Positions 1 through 12,517 of a DNA stretch of 30,986 nt are shown here, piece after piece. How positions within the stretch are numbered: position 1 is the first letter of the stretch; every line of letters begins with the position of its first letter. The notes under the pieces were generated by a model that saw only the letters and a program-made list of their open reading frames with translations, was not told where the DNA came from and did not search any database. The position numbers and the translations under genes were made by a program. The stretch spans positions 53,165,319 through 53,196,304 of the forward strand of contig CM060325.1 in the NCBI GenBank assembly GCA_030674155.1. The letters are read 5' to 3'. This DNA is from Stramonita haemastoma (lineage: Eukaryota > Mollusca > Gastropoda > Neogastropoda > Muricidae).

Positions 1-397
1 ACTTTCCTCCAATGTTGGCTTGGAAGATCTCAACCACTGTTGGGTCTTTGAGTTTTTCCAGGTCGAATCTTATGCGTGGGCTTTTTGGCTGTTGTTTTGC
101 TTTCAGTTTCAGCCTGATGGTGGTAAGTACAAGGTCGTGGTCACTGCCAATGTCAGCTCCTGGGAATGTTCTTGTATTTGCCTTGTTTATGCTGGATTTG
201 AATCTTTGGGGTGACAGAATGTAGTCAATTTGATTATGAATCAGACCATTTGGTGAGTGCCAGGTTGATGTTCTAGATGGCTTGTGAGGGTGGAGTGTGT
301 TAGCCAGAGTTAGTTTGTGCTTCTTTGCGAATTCCAGCAGCCGCTGTCCTCTGTCATTTGTTTCTCCCAGTCCAAAGCGTTCATAGTGTACTGCATG
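1..397 (-). pseudogene. RTE-type LINE endonuclease-domain fragment, open at the window edge
   Basis: On the minus strand 388 down to 2 is open. It begins HYERFGLGETNDRGQRLLEF, with the landmarks NTL, TWHSPNG, NQIDYIL, PGADIGSDHDLV and RFDLEKL. The order N-RG--LLEF, TW-SP-G, NQIDYIL and SDH is that of the C-terminal half of an APE-type endonuclease in RTE-clade non-LTR retrotransposons; SDH is the conserved catalytic motif. There is no stop within about 130 codons, but a TAG precedes it at 400-398, so the element is 5'-truncated or rearranged here. It continues off the window. Confidence 0.88.
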
Positions 398-399
398 CT

Positions 400-930
400 A
401 AAAAGACTATACCATCAACGACTACAAAATGAATTTAATGATAGAAAAAAAAACACACCTGAAAATCAACAAATAGGTGGGTAGGAAAGAGCCACAAATG
501 AGGCAAAAAAAAACTGTAGGGAAAAAAAATCATGTAAATCATCCTTATTATCGATTTGGTAATACCAATGACAATAACAACAATAACAATTACAGTCAAT
601 CAATCAAACAAAGTCTCCTACCTTAGTAAATCAGATCACAACACTAGTCAAGCAGTTCAATTTTGGTTCCTACCTTCTACTGTCAACAGTTCTGTAAGCT
701 TTAAACAGTCATGCTGAATGCTTACGCACGTTAAAGATCTTTAAAGATTTTTCGGTGAGATTCAGCCTACTATGGAAGCCTGCCTATACAGGGATACTTT
801 AACTCTATAAAATCAGAGCATGTGCACAAGAGTTATCTCCATCAAAGCTCTAAGAGCTCCATCAAATACACAATACATCTTCATCATATGATGTCACCGG
901 TATGTATGCAGAATACATTACATAATTATG
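400..930. other. Unannotated 3' flank
   Basis: AT-rich sequence with no gene, repeat family or conserved motif that I recognise. It separates the LINE fragment from the first GA microsatellite. Confidence 0.6.
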
Positions 931-933
931 ATG

Positions 934-934
934 G

Positions 935-1028
<94 letters not shown>

Positions 1029-1080
1029 GAGAGAGTGAGTGAGAGAGAGAGAGAGAAAGAGAAAGACAAACAGACAGACT

Positions 1081-1130
<50 letters not shown>

Positions 1131-1330
1131 GAGCGAGACCGAGAGCAAGAGAGACAGCTAGACAGACAGAAAAACACACACACACACAGACACACACACA
1201 TTGGACAGAAATAAACGAAGATAGTGAAACGAACAGAAAGACAGACACTGATAGACAGATACAGATAGACAGTGACAGACACAAAGAGACAAGAGAAAAC
1301 TTGAAAACTTTTTTTTTAATTCAGAGCGAA
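934..1330. repeat. GA microsatellite grading into GACA and CA-rich sequence
   Basis: GA dinucleotides from 934 to about 1030, imperfect GA to 1070, GACA tetranucleotides to about 1130, then purine/CA-rich sequence. The long reading frames here are only translations of the repeat. Confidence 0.95.
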
Positions 1331-1563
1331 AAAAGAAAGAGGGACAGACACAGACACAAAGAATCAAGCATACAGACAGACAAACAATCTCAGGTTTCAT
1401 CCCAGCAAAACAAATAACAAAAACACCACAAGCACACCTCCCCCCCACCCCCCAAACAAGTTTTGTTTAAAAACAAAACCAAAATCCCACCTACCCACCA
1501 AGGTTGGTCATAAAAACATTCCAGTACATTTTGATTGTTTCGCAACAATGGCGTGATATGACT

Positions 1564-1727
1564 GTATATATATATATATATATATACTGATGATTATCAT
1601 ACAACTGTAACCCACAACTCCATGTTGTTGTTATGCTCCTGATCTGATGATGATACTGTTGAGGGTGGCGTCGCTATGGCTGGCGTATCGATGAACGCCG
1701 AGTGATAATACGAAGGTAACATCGTCA

Positions 1728-1786
<59 letters not shown>
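1564..1786. repeat. Two TA microsatellites flanking about 145 bp of unique sequence
   Basis: TA runs at 1564-1586 and 1732-1787. The unique part between them carries a minus-strand open frame (1734-1597). That frame follows a TATATCAG acceptor-like end but is out of phase with the placed exons (see rejected items). Confidence 0.9.
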
Positions 1787-1790
<4 letters not shown>

Positions 1791-1842
1791 GTTGACATAT
1801 CAGTCAAACTTGGAGATCACTGGCGAGGCAGATGACTTGCCT

Positions 1843-1914
1843 TCAAAGTTTGGTTGTGGCACTGGTTAAATTTACATCATTGTTGATCCCAGCCATGAGG
1901 TCAGTGTGCTGATC
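1843..1914 (-). CDS. SLC5A8-like: Transporter terminal exon m with stop
   Basis: This 72-nt terminal exon (phase 0) encodes [20 protein letters not shown], then TKL and TGA. The acceptor is strong: a run of 11 T followed by CCAAACAG. The final T-K-L fits the class I PDZ-ligand pattern (S/T-x-hydrophobic), a feature reported for mammalian SMCT tails. The exon was chosen because the acceptor, phase and PDZ-like end agree; similarity of the rest of the tail is not expected. No clear AATAAA was seen downstream. ATTAAA occurs on the minus strand near 1316-1321 and 433-438. Confidence 0.8.
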   Translation of the reverse strand, partial: DQHTDLMAGINNDVNLTSATTKL

Positions 1915-2050
1915 CTGTTTGGAAAAAAAAAAATTGGCAGTTTTAATAACAGGAAGTTTACCAATCACTCAGTCATATATATTCGTATGTCATGTTTTTC
2001 AATCTAGTAGAATCGATATCAAACCATATCGGGGGGAAAAGTACCTTTTG

Positions 2051-2126
<76 letters not shown>

Positions 2127-4879
2127 TTTTTTTTTTAAATTCTTTTTATATCAAGGATAACATGTGCTTTGTTTCATCCGGTCCCTGTGTATATGCAGTT
2201 TTGTAAATATTGTCATCTGTTCCCACCGGCACACGATGGCCTACTCTTACGAAAAGCGGAACAGGATTTAACGTGTGCGCAAGATGTTCTGCGTGCGTTC
2301 GCACACGGGGCCTCGGTTTAAAGTCTCAAAGAGAGAGAGAGAGAGAGAGAAAGAGACAGACAGACAGACAGACAGACAGAGACACAGACAGAGAGAGGGA
2401 CAGAGAGAGACAGAGACAGAGAGTGAGAGAGACAGAGAGAGACACAGAGAGAGAGACAGACAGAGAGAGAGAGTGACAGACAGAAAGTCAGTCTTCATTT
2501 CAGGACTCTTCATTTCCTCAATTCTGATAAGGTTCTGAGAACTTAAAAACTTATCTGGACAATAACCCAGCACAAATTTTATGTCTATGGCAAAAAAAAA
2601 AAAGGAATACGGTTCTGTTGTGAGTACAACATAAAAATAACCTTTAAAAACATCAACAACAACATAGGCATTCCACTATATTTTTTAAGTATTTACATAC
2701 CAAGTGTTTTGATTTGTTTACTCTACAAGATTCAGCGCTATACAAATTCCATTTATTATTATTTTTTTTATTTTTTTTTATTTTTATTATCATCATTATT
2801 ATCATTATTATTATTATTATCATCATTATTATCATTATCATTATTATTGTTGTTATTATTATCACATTATTATTATTATCATCATTATTATTATTATCAT
2901 CATTATTATCATTATCATTATTATTGTTGTTATTATTATCATCATTATTATTATTATCATCATTATTATTATTATCATCATTATTATCATTATCATTATT
3001 ATTGTTGTTATTATTATCATTATTATAAAAAAGTACTTACCTGCTTCTTCCTACAACAGCCAAGAATGTCAAAATAGGTCTGCCGATCCACCTCACGATT
3101 TTTGTTGAAACCTGTGGCAGTAAAACCAGAAATATTTAGTTTTTGTCTTTTTTTTTTTTTTCTTTCTTTCTTTTTGCTTGTTCCTCAGCTATATAACTCT
3201 TAGGCTTTCCAATGGAGGGATTTTTGTGTATGCAACTGTTTTTTGTATTCCATTAAGGTAGCTGTATGTGTGCGGACTTCAGAGATTTTCTAGGGAGGTA
3301 TGTATTTTGGGTTGTTGTTTTTTTTCATTTCTTACTGCGATGGTGGGATTTTGAGCATTCACCAATTTTTTGCAATTTTTGTATTCCAACTTCAGAAATT
3401 TTCTGTTGTTTAATTAAAAAACAGTGCCTGATTCTTTACTGCTGTTATCTTGTTTTTTTGGCAAGGATCGAGGGTGAAGAGTGTTTTTTTTTCAAATGTT
3501 ATTGTGATGTTTAACAGATAATGCATAAACAACAACTATTGTTAATCTTTAAAACACTGTTCTGATAAACAAAAAATCTACCTGTATAAGCAAATACAAA
3601 ATGGACTGGGATGCGCAGATGCTTAAGACAAACACATATTTGATGATATGAAGAAAGATGAAATTTGGTTACAGTGTTTTGCTTTCTCAAGTCACGTGTC
3701 AAATGCATCAAAATCGTTACAAACCCAAACAACAGCTAAGGTAATAATGAATCAATCAAAAAGCAAACAACAAAATGCAAAATCTGTCCCCGACTGGTTT
3801 TCTGAAACTAGTTACACATTATTCATGAAAGAATAAATGCAAGAATACTGACATGCACAAAGATCATGCCACTAGCAATCACGGGAAGGGATGTAATAAA
3901 TATGTCAAAGAGGTTTTCTGTCACTAGTAGCAGTTCTTTCCCTTAGGTCATGGTGATAAAAGCTCAAGTCAGGGGTGAATGTGTGGATGTGTAAGGGAAG
4001 GGGTGAGGGTGAGTTGGAGGAAGTGTGTGTGTCTGTGCGTGTGTACGCACATGCGCATGCATGCATGCATGCGTGCGTGCGTGCATGTGCTTGCGTGCGT
4101 ATGTGCATGTGTGAGTTTCTTAACTGTATGTGTGGGTTTTTTTTTTTATTCTATTCTTTCATTTCGAAGATAATGAATGTAGCACACATGTACAAGCGGT
4201 CCCCAGGAGATCGCTGTTACCTGTGACAGCAGACACGATGAGCCCGACAATGATGGAGACGAAGATGGAGAGAGTGGCAAAGTGCTGGTAAGACAGACGA
4301 TACCACACATCCACCAGAGGGTCACTGCAACACACACACACATTTATTTTTTCTTGTTTCTAAGGGTTTGTTGTTGTTTTTTTTGGGGGGGGGGGAATAG
4401 TATTTTTCCTGTACTCAGTATTTGAATTGCTATTGTTTATTTTGTTTGGTTTTGGGGGATAGGGATACAAGTTGCTGGTTGTAGCTGATTTTTCGCAGTT
4501 GTTGGATGTTCCCGTTGTTTTTGTTTTGTTTTGTTTGGGGGGGGGGGGGGGGGGGGGGGTTTCTGGGAGTTTTTTTTTTATATGTAAAAATTCAGTAACT
4601 GATATTTAGTTACATTTTTCATTGGAATTACTGATTTTGTTAGACATTGTTAGAACTGCATTTTCCGTTTTGTTTATTGTATTTCAATAGGTTAGTAACA
4701 AAAAGTTTTGGGTTTTTTTAATTGTTTTTTAAAAAATTACTTAGCAAGTATTTACCCCCTGAAATTATTTATCCCATACATTGCCAACTAACACCCCCTT
4801 CCCCTGACACTCACACACCCTCCTTCCTCCCCCCCTCCCGTCTAATATCACAACTTGTGAAAAGACGTTAAATGAATTT

Positions 4880-4960
<81 letters not shown>

Positions 4961-5454
4961 TGTAGCCATGCATATGGTGTGGAGATTTTTTACGTGTTCT
5001 GAACATCATAGGTAGGTAAATGTATAAAGGTGTTCCCATAACCTATGTGGTCATTGGAGAGTCGGTGTGTATGTGTGTGTGTATGTGTGTGTGTGTGTGT
5101 GCGCGCGCGCATGCGTGTTTCATTATTTTATTTTGAGGATAACGGAATAACCACTCATGTGATTTTTAAAATCCAGTCCCCAAGTGTGTCTGCAGTTTTG
5201 TAAATTCTGTCAACCGTTCCCATGGGCACACAATGGCCTACTCTTCTGAAAAGCAGAGGGGGGTTCAACTTGTGCGCAAGTTGTTCTGCATGTGTTTGCA
5301 CATAGGACCTCAGTTTATAGTCTCATCCTAAGGACTGTTTTGAGGGGAGTGGAGTCAGCACTAACATCGACTCCAAAGGAAAAAATCCTCTTGAACAAGA
5401 TTCGAACCCAGGTCAGCAGATCACGAGCGCATCACCCTGACCACCACGCTATCC

Positions 5455-5524
<70 letters not shown>

Positions 5525-5885
5525 TGTGAGTGTGTGTGTGTGTGCGCATGCGTGCACAAGTGTGTGCATGCGCGCACACGAGTGTGTGTGCATGCTTGCA
5601 TGCATGCGTGCGTGAATGCAACGCGCATGTGTCTGTGAGTGTGTGCCACAGTGCACAAATCCAACATCACTCAGTCAAGAGTGCTAAATTAAGCGCGCCC
5701 CTTTCTTTTATCACATCCAAGTGTGGTCAGTTCCTGCTGTAAATAGCACCAGCTGGCCTGACTGGGCTGGGCTGGGATGGGGCAGGTTAATTAGCAGCTG
5801 AGAGGAGCTGAAAGTGGGGGAAACTGATAGCTGTGGTGCATGTGCACACATGCAGGAGCCCATGCGTGTATACATACATATATAC

Positions 5886-5969
<84 letters not shown>

Positions 5970-7910
5970 CTAAATGCTGCAATCATTCCTGTAAGCATGG
6001 AAGATTCTTCCACACTCCACAAAACCAAACCCAACACTTCACCCACTCTCTACCTCTCAGCTGTCGGTGTTGTAGTGGTGGTAGTCAAAAGGACAGTGAA
6101 GTCGGTGACTGGCGATGGGGACATAGTGTAGGATCCATTGAGGTCAAAGTCGGTGATGTTGCACAAGAGGGTGTTCAGGGGGGGCAGCGAGGACGGTTCC
6201 TTCTTGGGGTTAAAGATGGCACCCAGACCCACCCAGAGAGAGATGCCCAGGCTGCAGATCAGGCCCACTCCTGCACCCTGAATAAAAACACACAGACGAC
6301 TGTTGTTGTTTTTTTGTTTGTTTCGTGTTGCAGTTGAGTGCAGCAGCTAACAAAACAATAACACCAATATCAACAAACAAAACAAAACAAAACAAAGAGA
6401 CAGACTAACCCAGGTGTTGATACAGGGCATAAACATGCCCACCAGTAACAGCTGACAAAACAAAACAAACTGACTAACAGACTAACTAAAAAGCACACGA
6501 GTGCTTATTCCATTATCCTGGATATAAAAGAACAAAATATAAAATAAATACATAAATAAATAAACAAATAAAAAACTAACCCAGGTGTTGATACAGGGCA
6601 TAAGCATGCCCACCAGTAACAGCTGACAAAACAAAACAAACTTACAGACCAACTAAAAAGCACACGAGTGCTTATTTCATTATCCTTGATATAAAAGAAT
6701 TAAATTAAATTTAAAAAAAAAAAATAAATAACTAACCCAGGAGTTAACACAGGGCATAAACATGCCCACCAGCAACAGCTAACACAACAAACTGACTAAC
6801 CCCAAACTCGACAATAACAACACTATCAACATTTACAAAACAATAACACCACTATCAACTAACCCAGGAGTTGACGCAGGGCATAAACATGCCCACCAGC
6901 AGCAGCCCCATCAGCGGCCCCCCCACCATGCCGAAGATGCTGAGGGCGATCATCAGCACCGTCTTCCCCACCACCCCCGCCATGTACGCCAACCCGATCG
7001 TCACCAGCCCGTAAAACAGCGCTGCGCAGCACACAACAACACAGCAACACTAAAGTGAGGGTACACAGTGCACAAAACCAAAACCACTCAAGTGGATCGG
7101 TGGTCTAGGTGGTGGTGCGCCTTACCTAGAAAGCAAAAAGTCCCGGTCGGAGTGTGCGGTGGTTCGTACCCCGTTTTGGCCCAAAACTTTTCCCCCATCC
7201 ATTAGACCCTGGGTGGTGGTCTGGGGGCTAGTCTTTCGGATGAGACAATAAACAGAGGTCCTGTATGTTACACATCGCTATTTAGCGCACGTAAAAGAAC
7301 CCACGGCAACAAGGGGGTTGACCCTGGCAAAATTCTATAGAAAAAAGCCACTCTTATAGGGAAACAAATACATTTGCATGCAGGAAAAAGAAAAAAAATG
7401 GGTGGCGCTGCACTTGTGGCAAGCGCTCTCCCCGGGGAGAGCAGCCCAAATTTCACACAGAGAAATCTGCTGTGACATAGAGTGGTACAAATACAAATAC
7501 ATATACAAGTTAGGGTACACAGTGCACAAATCCAACATCATTCAGTAGGGCCTAGTCAAGAGTGTTAAGTTTACCGCGCTCCTTCCTTTTACCTAGTCTG
7601 TGTGTGGTCAGCTCCTGCTATAATTAGGACCAGTTGGCCCCAACTGGGCTGGGCTGGGATGGGATGGGATAATTAGCAGCTGAGAGGAGCTGAAAGTGGG
7701 GGATACTGACAGCTGTGGGTAGGGGGGAACAGGATAGCCTAGTGGTCAGAACAAGTAAGAGTAGGCCATTTTGTGCTGCTGGTGGGAACAGATGACAAGA
7801 TTTTCGAAACTGCATATGCACGGGGACAGGATGTTAAAAAAAAAAAGCACACGAATGCTTATTCCATTATCCTTGTTATGAAAGAATAAATAGATAAATA
7901 AATAAATGAA

Positions 7911-7957
<47 letters not shown>

Positions 7958-8744
7958 AACAGATAATTAAATAAACAAGTAAATAACATTGCGCTCGCAA
8001 TTTGACGACCCGGGTTTGATTCCCGTTCGAGAAGATTTTCCCCCTGGAGTTAACATCAGTGCTGACTCCACTCCTCCCAAAACTCCTTCAAATGAGACTA
8101 TAAACCAAGGTACTGTGTGCGAACACATGCAGAACATCTTGTGCACACATTAAATCCTGTTCTGCTTTTCATAAGAGTAGGCCTTTGTGTGCCAGTGGGA
8201 ACAATGACAAAATTGACAAAAACGGCATGCACACAGGGACTGGATGTGAAAAAAAAAGCACATGAGTGCTTATTTCATTATCCTCGATATAAATGAATAT
8301 AAATAAATAAATAAATAATCAATGTGGAATACAGACAATGACCATGCAGTGAAAAACCCCTCAAGGTTTGAGATGACAGGACAGAACCGCTCTCCGAGAG
8401 CAAAAAACGCCAGCTTAGAACACAGTGCAACATAAAGGGACTGAACCCTACTCTTCACCTGATGTGACGGTGACGATGGAGTAGAGTCGATCAGAGTGCT
8501 GGCCCCCTGTCAGTCTCTTGAGCAAAGGCTTGGCGAAGTCTTCCAGGGTCACGGCCGCTAGAGAGTTAACTCCTGATGACACCGTGCTGTCAACACAGAG
8601 CAACAAGCAGTTGGTATTTCTAGTTAAGGCTGATTCATTACTGTTACTATTACGATTATAATTATTATTATTATCATTACTATTATTATTATTATCATAA
8701 GTAGTAGTAGTAGTCATCATCGTCGTCGTTGTTATTGTTGTTGT

Positions 8745-8788
<44 letters not shown>

Positions 8789-9836
8789 TACCACCACAGC
8801 TTGTGTTGTCGTCATCAACATCATCATCATCATCCTTTTTATCATTATCAAACACTATCATCATTATTATTATTATCATTCGCTCTCTTCTTATCAACAT
8901 TATCTTTATTATACCACTACAGTAATGTTATCATCATCATCGTCCAACATCATCATCAATTATCATTATCATCAGCAGCAGCAAAAGCAGCATTATCACC
9001 ATTACTATTACTATCATCATTATCATCATCATATTATTGTCATCATCATCATCATTCCCATCATCATCATCACCATCACACTGACTGACGACTCAGACAA
9101 AGCAGATAGTTAAAACCAAGACAATATCAGTTAGGAGGGGAGGACGGTAGAACTTACCAAAATGCAGCCCAACACCAACAACAAACACAACAACAACAAC
9201 AACAACACCTATCCACAGTGACAGCCTGGTGACAGCCAGGTGTGGTGATGCTCACCTGAGGGCAGCGCTGTACACACAGGCCACAAAGAGGCCAGGTAAC
9301 CCGGGCAGGTCTCCTAGCGTCTGCATCACGAACAGCGGGATCAGCTGAAACCACCATGCAACAACAAGAACGGTGAATACGTGTGTGTGTGTGTGTGTGG
9401 ATGTCAATTTGATATATGTGTTTATGCTAGTATTTTTTTGTGGACGGTTGCATGCGTGTAAATGATCTGAATGCATGCGCTTCAATTTGTGTTTGCTTTA
9501 CAAGATATTCAGCGCTATGTAAATACCATATATTAGTAGTAGTAGTAGTCGCAGTAGTAGTATCATCATTATTATTATAACAACCTGCATTTCACACAAT
9601 GGACGGACCATTTACCAGAAGACTGCAGGTTCCCTCCCCCATTTAATCGCCTTAAGTCGGAATGCTACTACCTTAATTGTTGGTAAAAACGGTCGCATAC
9701 ATGAAATTTCGCCACTGATGGATAGACGGACGGATGGATGGACAGATGTATGGGTGAGTGGGTGGATGGTTGGATAGATAGATACGTAGATAGGTAGGTA
9801 GGCAGGTAGGTAGGTAGATAAATAGAAAGATAGATG

Positions 9837-9931
<95 letters not shown>

Positions 9932-11552
9932 GGAGAGAGGGAGAGAGAGATGGATAGATAGATAGACAGACAAACAGACAGACAGACAGAAAAAAATTAT
10001 AAAATGTGAAAACCTGTTCCACTTTTCAGAAAAATCAGCCATTGTGTGCCAGTGGGAACAGATGACAAAATGTACAAAACTGCATACACACGGGTACTGG
10101 ATGTAAAAAATAAACAAAAAGCACACAAGTGCTTATTCCATTTGCCTCATAATAAAAGAATAAAGAGAGATGGATGGATGATGGATAACAGATGTAGAGA
10201 GACAGAAAAATGAAAAGAATAAAATGTACACTAGCATGTTTTTCAAGCAAGTTTACACATTGCAGCAATTTTTTTTTTATATCGAGGATAATGGAATAAG
10301 CACTCATGTGCTTTTTTACATCCAGTCCCCGTGTGTATGCAGTTTTGTCAATCTTGTCATCTGTTCCCACCTGCACACAATGACCTACTCTTACAAAAAG
10401 CGGAACAGGATTTAACATGTGTGCAAGATGTTCTGCGTGCGTTCACATACAGGGCCTCGGTTTATAGTCTCATCTGAAAGACTTTTGGGGAGAGTGGAGT
10501 CAGCTCTGATGTTAACTCCAGGGGGAAAAAAAAAAATCCCCTCAAATGGGAATCAAACCCGGGTTGTTAAATCGCGAGCACAATGTTCCAACCACTAGGC
10601 TATCCAGTCCCCCTGTACATAAATGTACACTAGCATGTTTTTCAAGCATGTTAACAGTACAGCACATTCAAAACTTCTACCACACCTCCACACAGCCTCT
10701 CTCACCTGGTCAGGTTTGGACACCACCCCCAGTTTGATGGGGTCACAGCCGTAGTAGGTGGCGTACATCACAAGCCCCGCCAGCATAGCCAAGGCCAGGA
10801 AAAACTCCGAGATGGGCAAGTGCAGCATAATGGCCCTGCACAGAAAGAAACACACCCTGGCTAAAAAACAATAATATAATAGTACATGGAATTTGTATAG
10901 CGCTGTATCTTGTAAAAACAAATCAAAGCGCTTGCATTCGACCTACACAACACACAAGCAATCAACAATTTACAGTATTAACAAATTCGAATGTACACTC
11001 ACACGCACGCACGCACACATGCGCACACACACACACACACACACAAAATGTGGTGGGATCCCTCTGGAGAATACCTTACTGTACCCAAGGTTAGGGACAG
11101 GATAGCTCAGTGGTCAGAGCGCTCGCTTTCCCCCAAGGAGATAAAAAAATTTTTTTTTAAATAAGATAAAATAAAATAGCTAAGTAGTCAGAGCGCTTGC
11201 TTTCCCCCCAGTCAAGTTAAGCAGTGTCAAGCGTGGTTACCAGTTGGATGGGTGACCGTTTGAGGGGCCTTGGCTTCAGTACAGTCCCCCCCAGTTCACC
11301 CAGCTGTAAATGGATACCTGCCCTCTTTAGGGTCAGGGGAGATAAAGCAGCGAGGGAGAGGAGATAGGCGCTGCCCTCAACATGCTGGCCCCTAGAGAAG
11401 ATGAGGTCTCTGACGCCTCGCTCCCCTACGACCACACAGGTTATGGGACACCTTTACCTGCACCTTTTACCCAAGGTTATGTCTTCTTAATAATAATAAA
11501 AATAATAATAATGATAATAATGATAATGATAATGATGATGATGATGATGATA

Positions 11553-11583
<31 letters not shown>

Positions 11584-11611
11584 CAACAACAACAACAACA
11601 ACAACAACAAT

Positions 11612-11645
<34 letters not shown>

Positions 11646-12358
11646 ATAATAATAATGATAATAACAACAACAACAACAAAACAACAACAACAACAACATA
11701 CAAACAACAACACACAAGCAACAACAATAACAACAATAATAATGGAATCAACACAGCGCTTTATCTCTCACCACTTTGCCGTGTTGACGCTGCGTACACT
11801 GAGGTAGCGTTGCAGCATGGCCTGATTGCCCGCGTACACAGTCAGCGACATAAAGGATCCCCCGATGAACAACGTCCAAAACGTGTGCCGTATAAACGGG
11901 TTGGGGTCCAGACTATGACACAAAAAAAACAACCCAAAAATCAGACACATATTTACCTAAGCGTAAGGCACAGTGTTCTTATCATTCTTGAGTGGGTGTA
12001 TGAACGGATTGGGGTGTCCATACGACAAAAAAAAAAAATCCAAAAAATCATAAACACATATTTAACTAAGCGTGAGGCACAGTGTTCTTATCAATATCAT
12101 TCTTGGGTGGAACGACCTATCAGGGAGGGTGGAGGACCGTGGGGAGTGGAGGAACCTGGTTGCAAAATCTTCAGTTGTGCCCCCTCGGTCCACTGGGAGT
12201 ATGGGACAGGTGAAAATGAAGGTGAAGGCACAGTAAGATTATTGTCATGTCTTATACTGCAATGAGAGCTTGTCGACGACGCTTTGTAGTATTTTGTTAC
12301 CATTAAAACAAAGAATTTGAAAGTACATGCACATACACACATGTAGAAGTGTACAGAG

Positions 12359-12430
<72 letters not shown>

Positions 12431-12446
12431 ACACACACACATACAC

Positions 12447-12517
<71 letters not shown>

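Larger units (their letters stand above)
6404..6857 (-). repeat. Tandem array of exon end, donor and intron segment
   Basis: Three units start at about 6404, 6575 and 6731, each with ACTAACCCAGG on the plus strand. The true exon donor at 6857-6863 begins a fourth. The first two units also carry a 3' SINE tail (6495-6540 and 6657-6700), so the duplication included intron sequence with an older SINE insertion. The third unit has a different AT/AC-rich filler. Confidence 0.85.

Noticed and set aside
1597..1734. Minus-strand open stretch ending in TVV and stop, after a TATATCAG acceptor-like end, as an alternative last exon
   Set aside because: From exon 3041-3111 (phase 0) the first codon would be TGA, and the open frame needs phase 1. 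Exon 1843-1914 has the right phase and a much better acceptor.
11810..12265. 151-codon plus frame
   Set aside because: It overlaps antisense to a well-supported transporter exon and runs into intron sequence; no recognisable motif.
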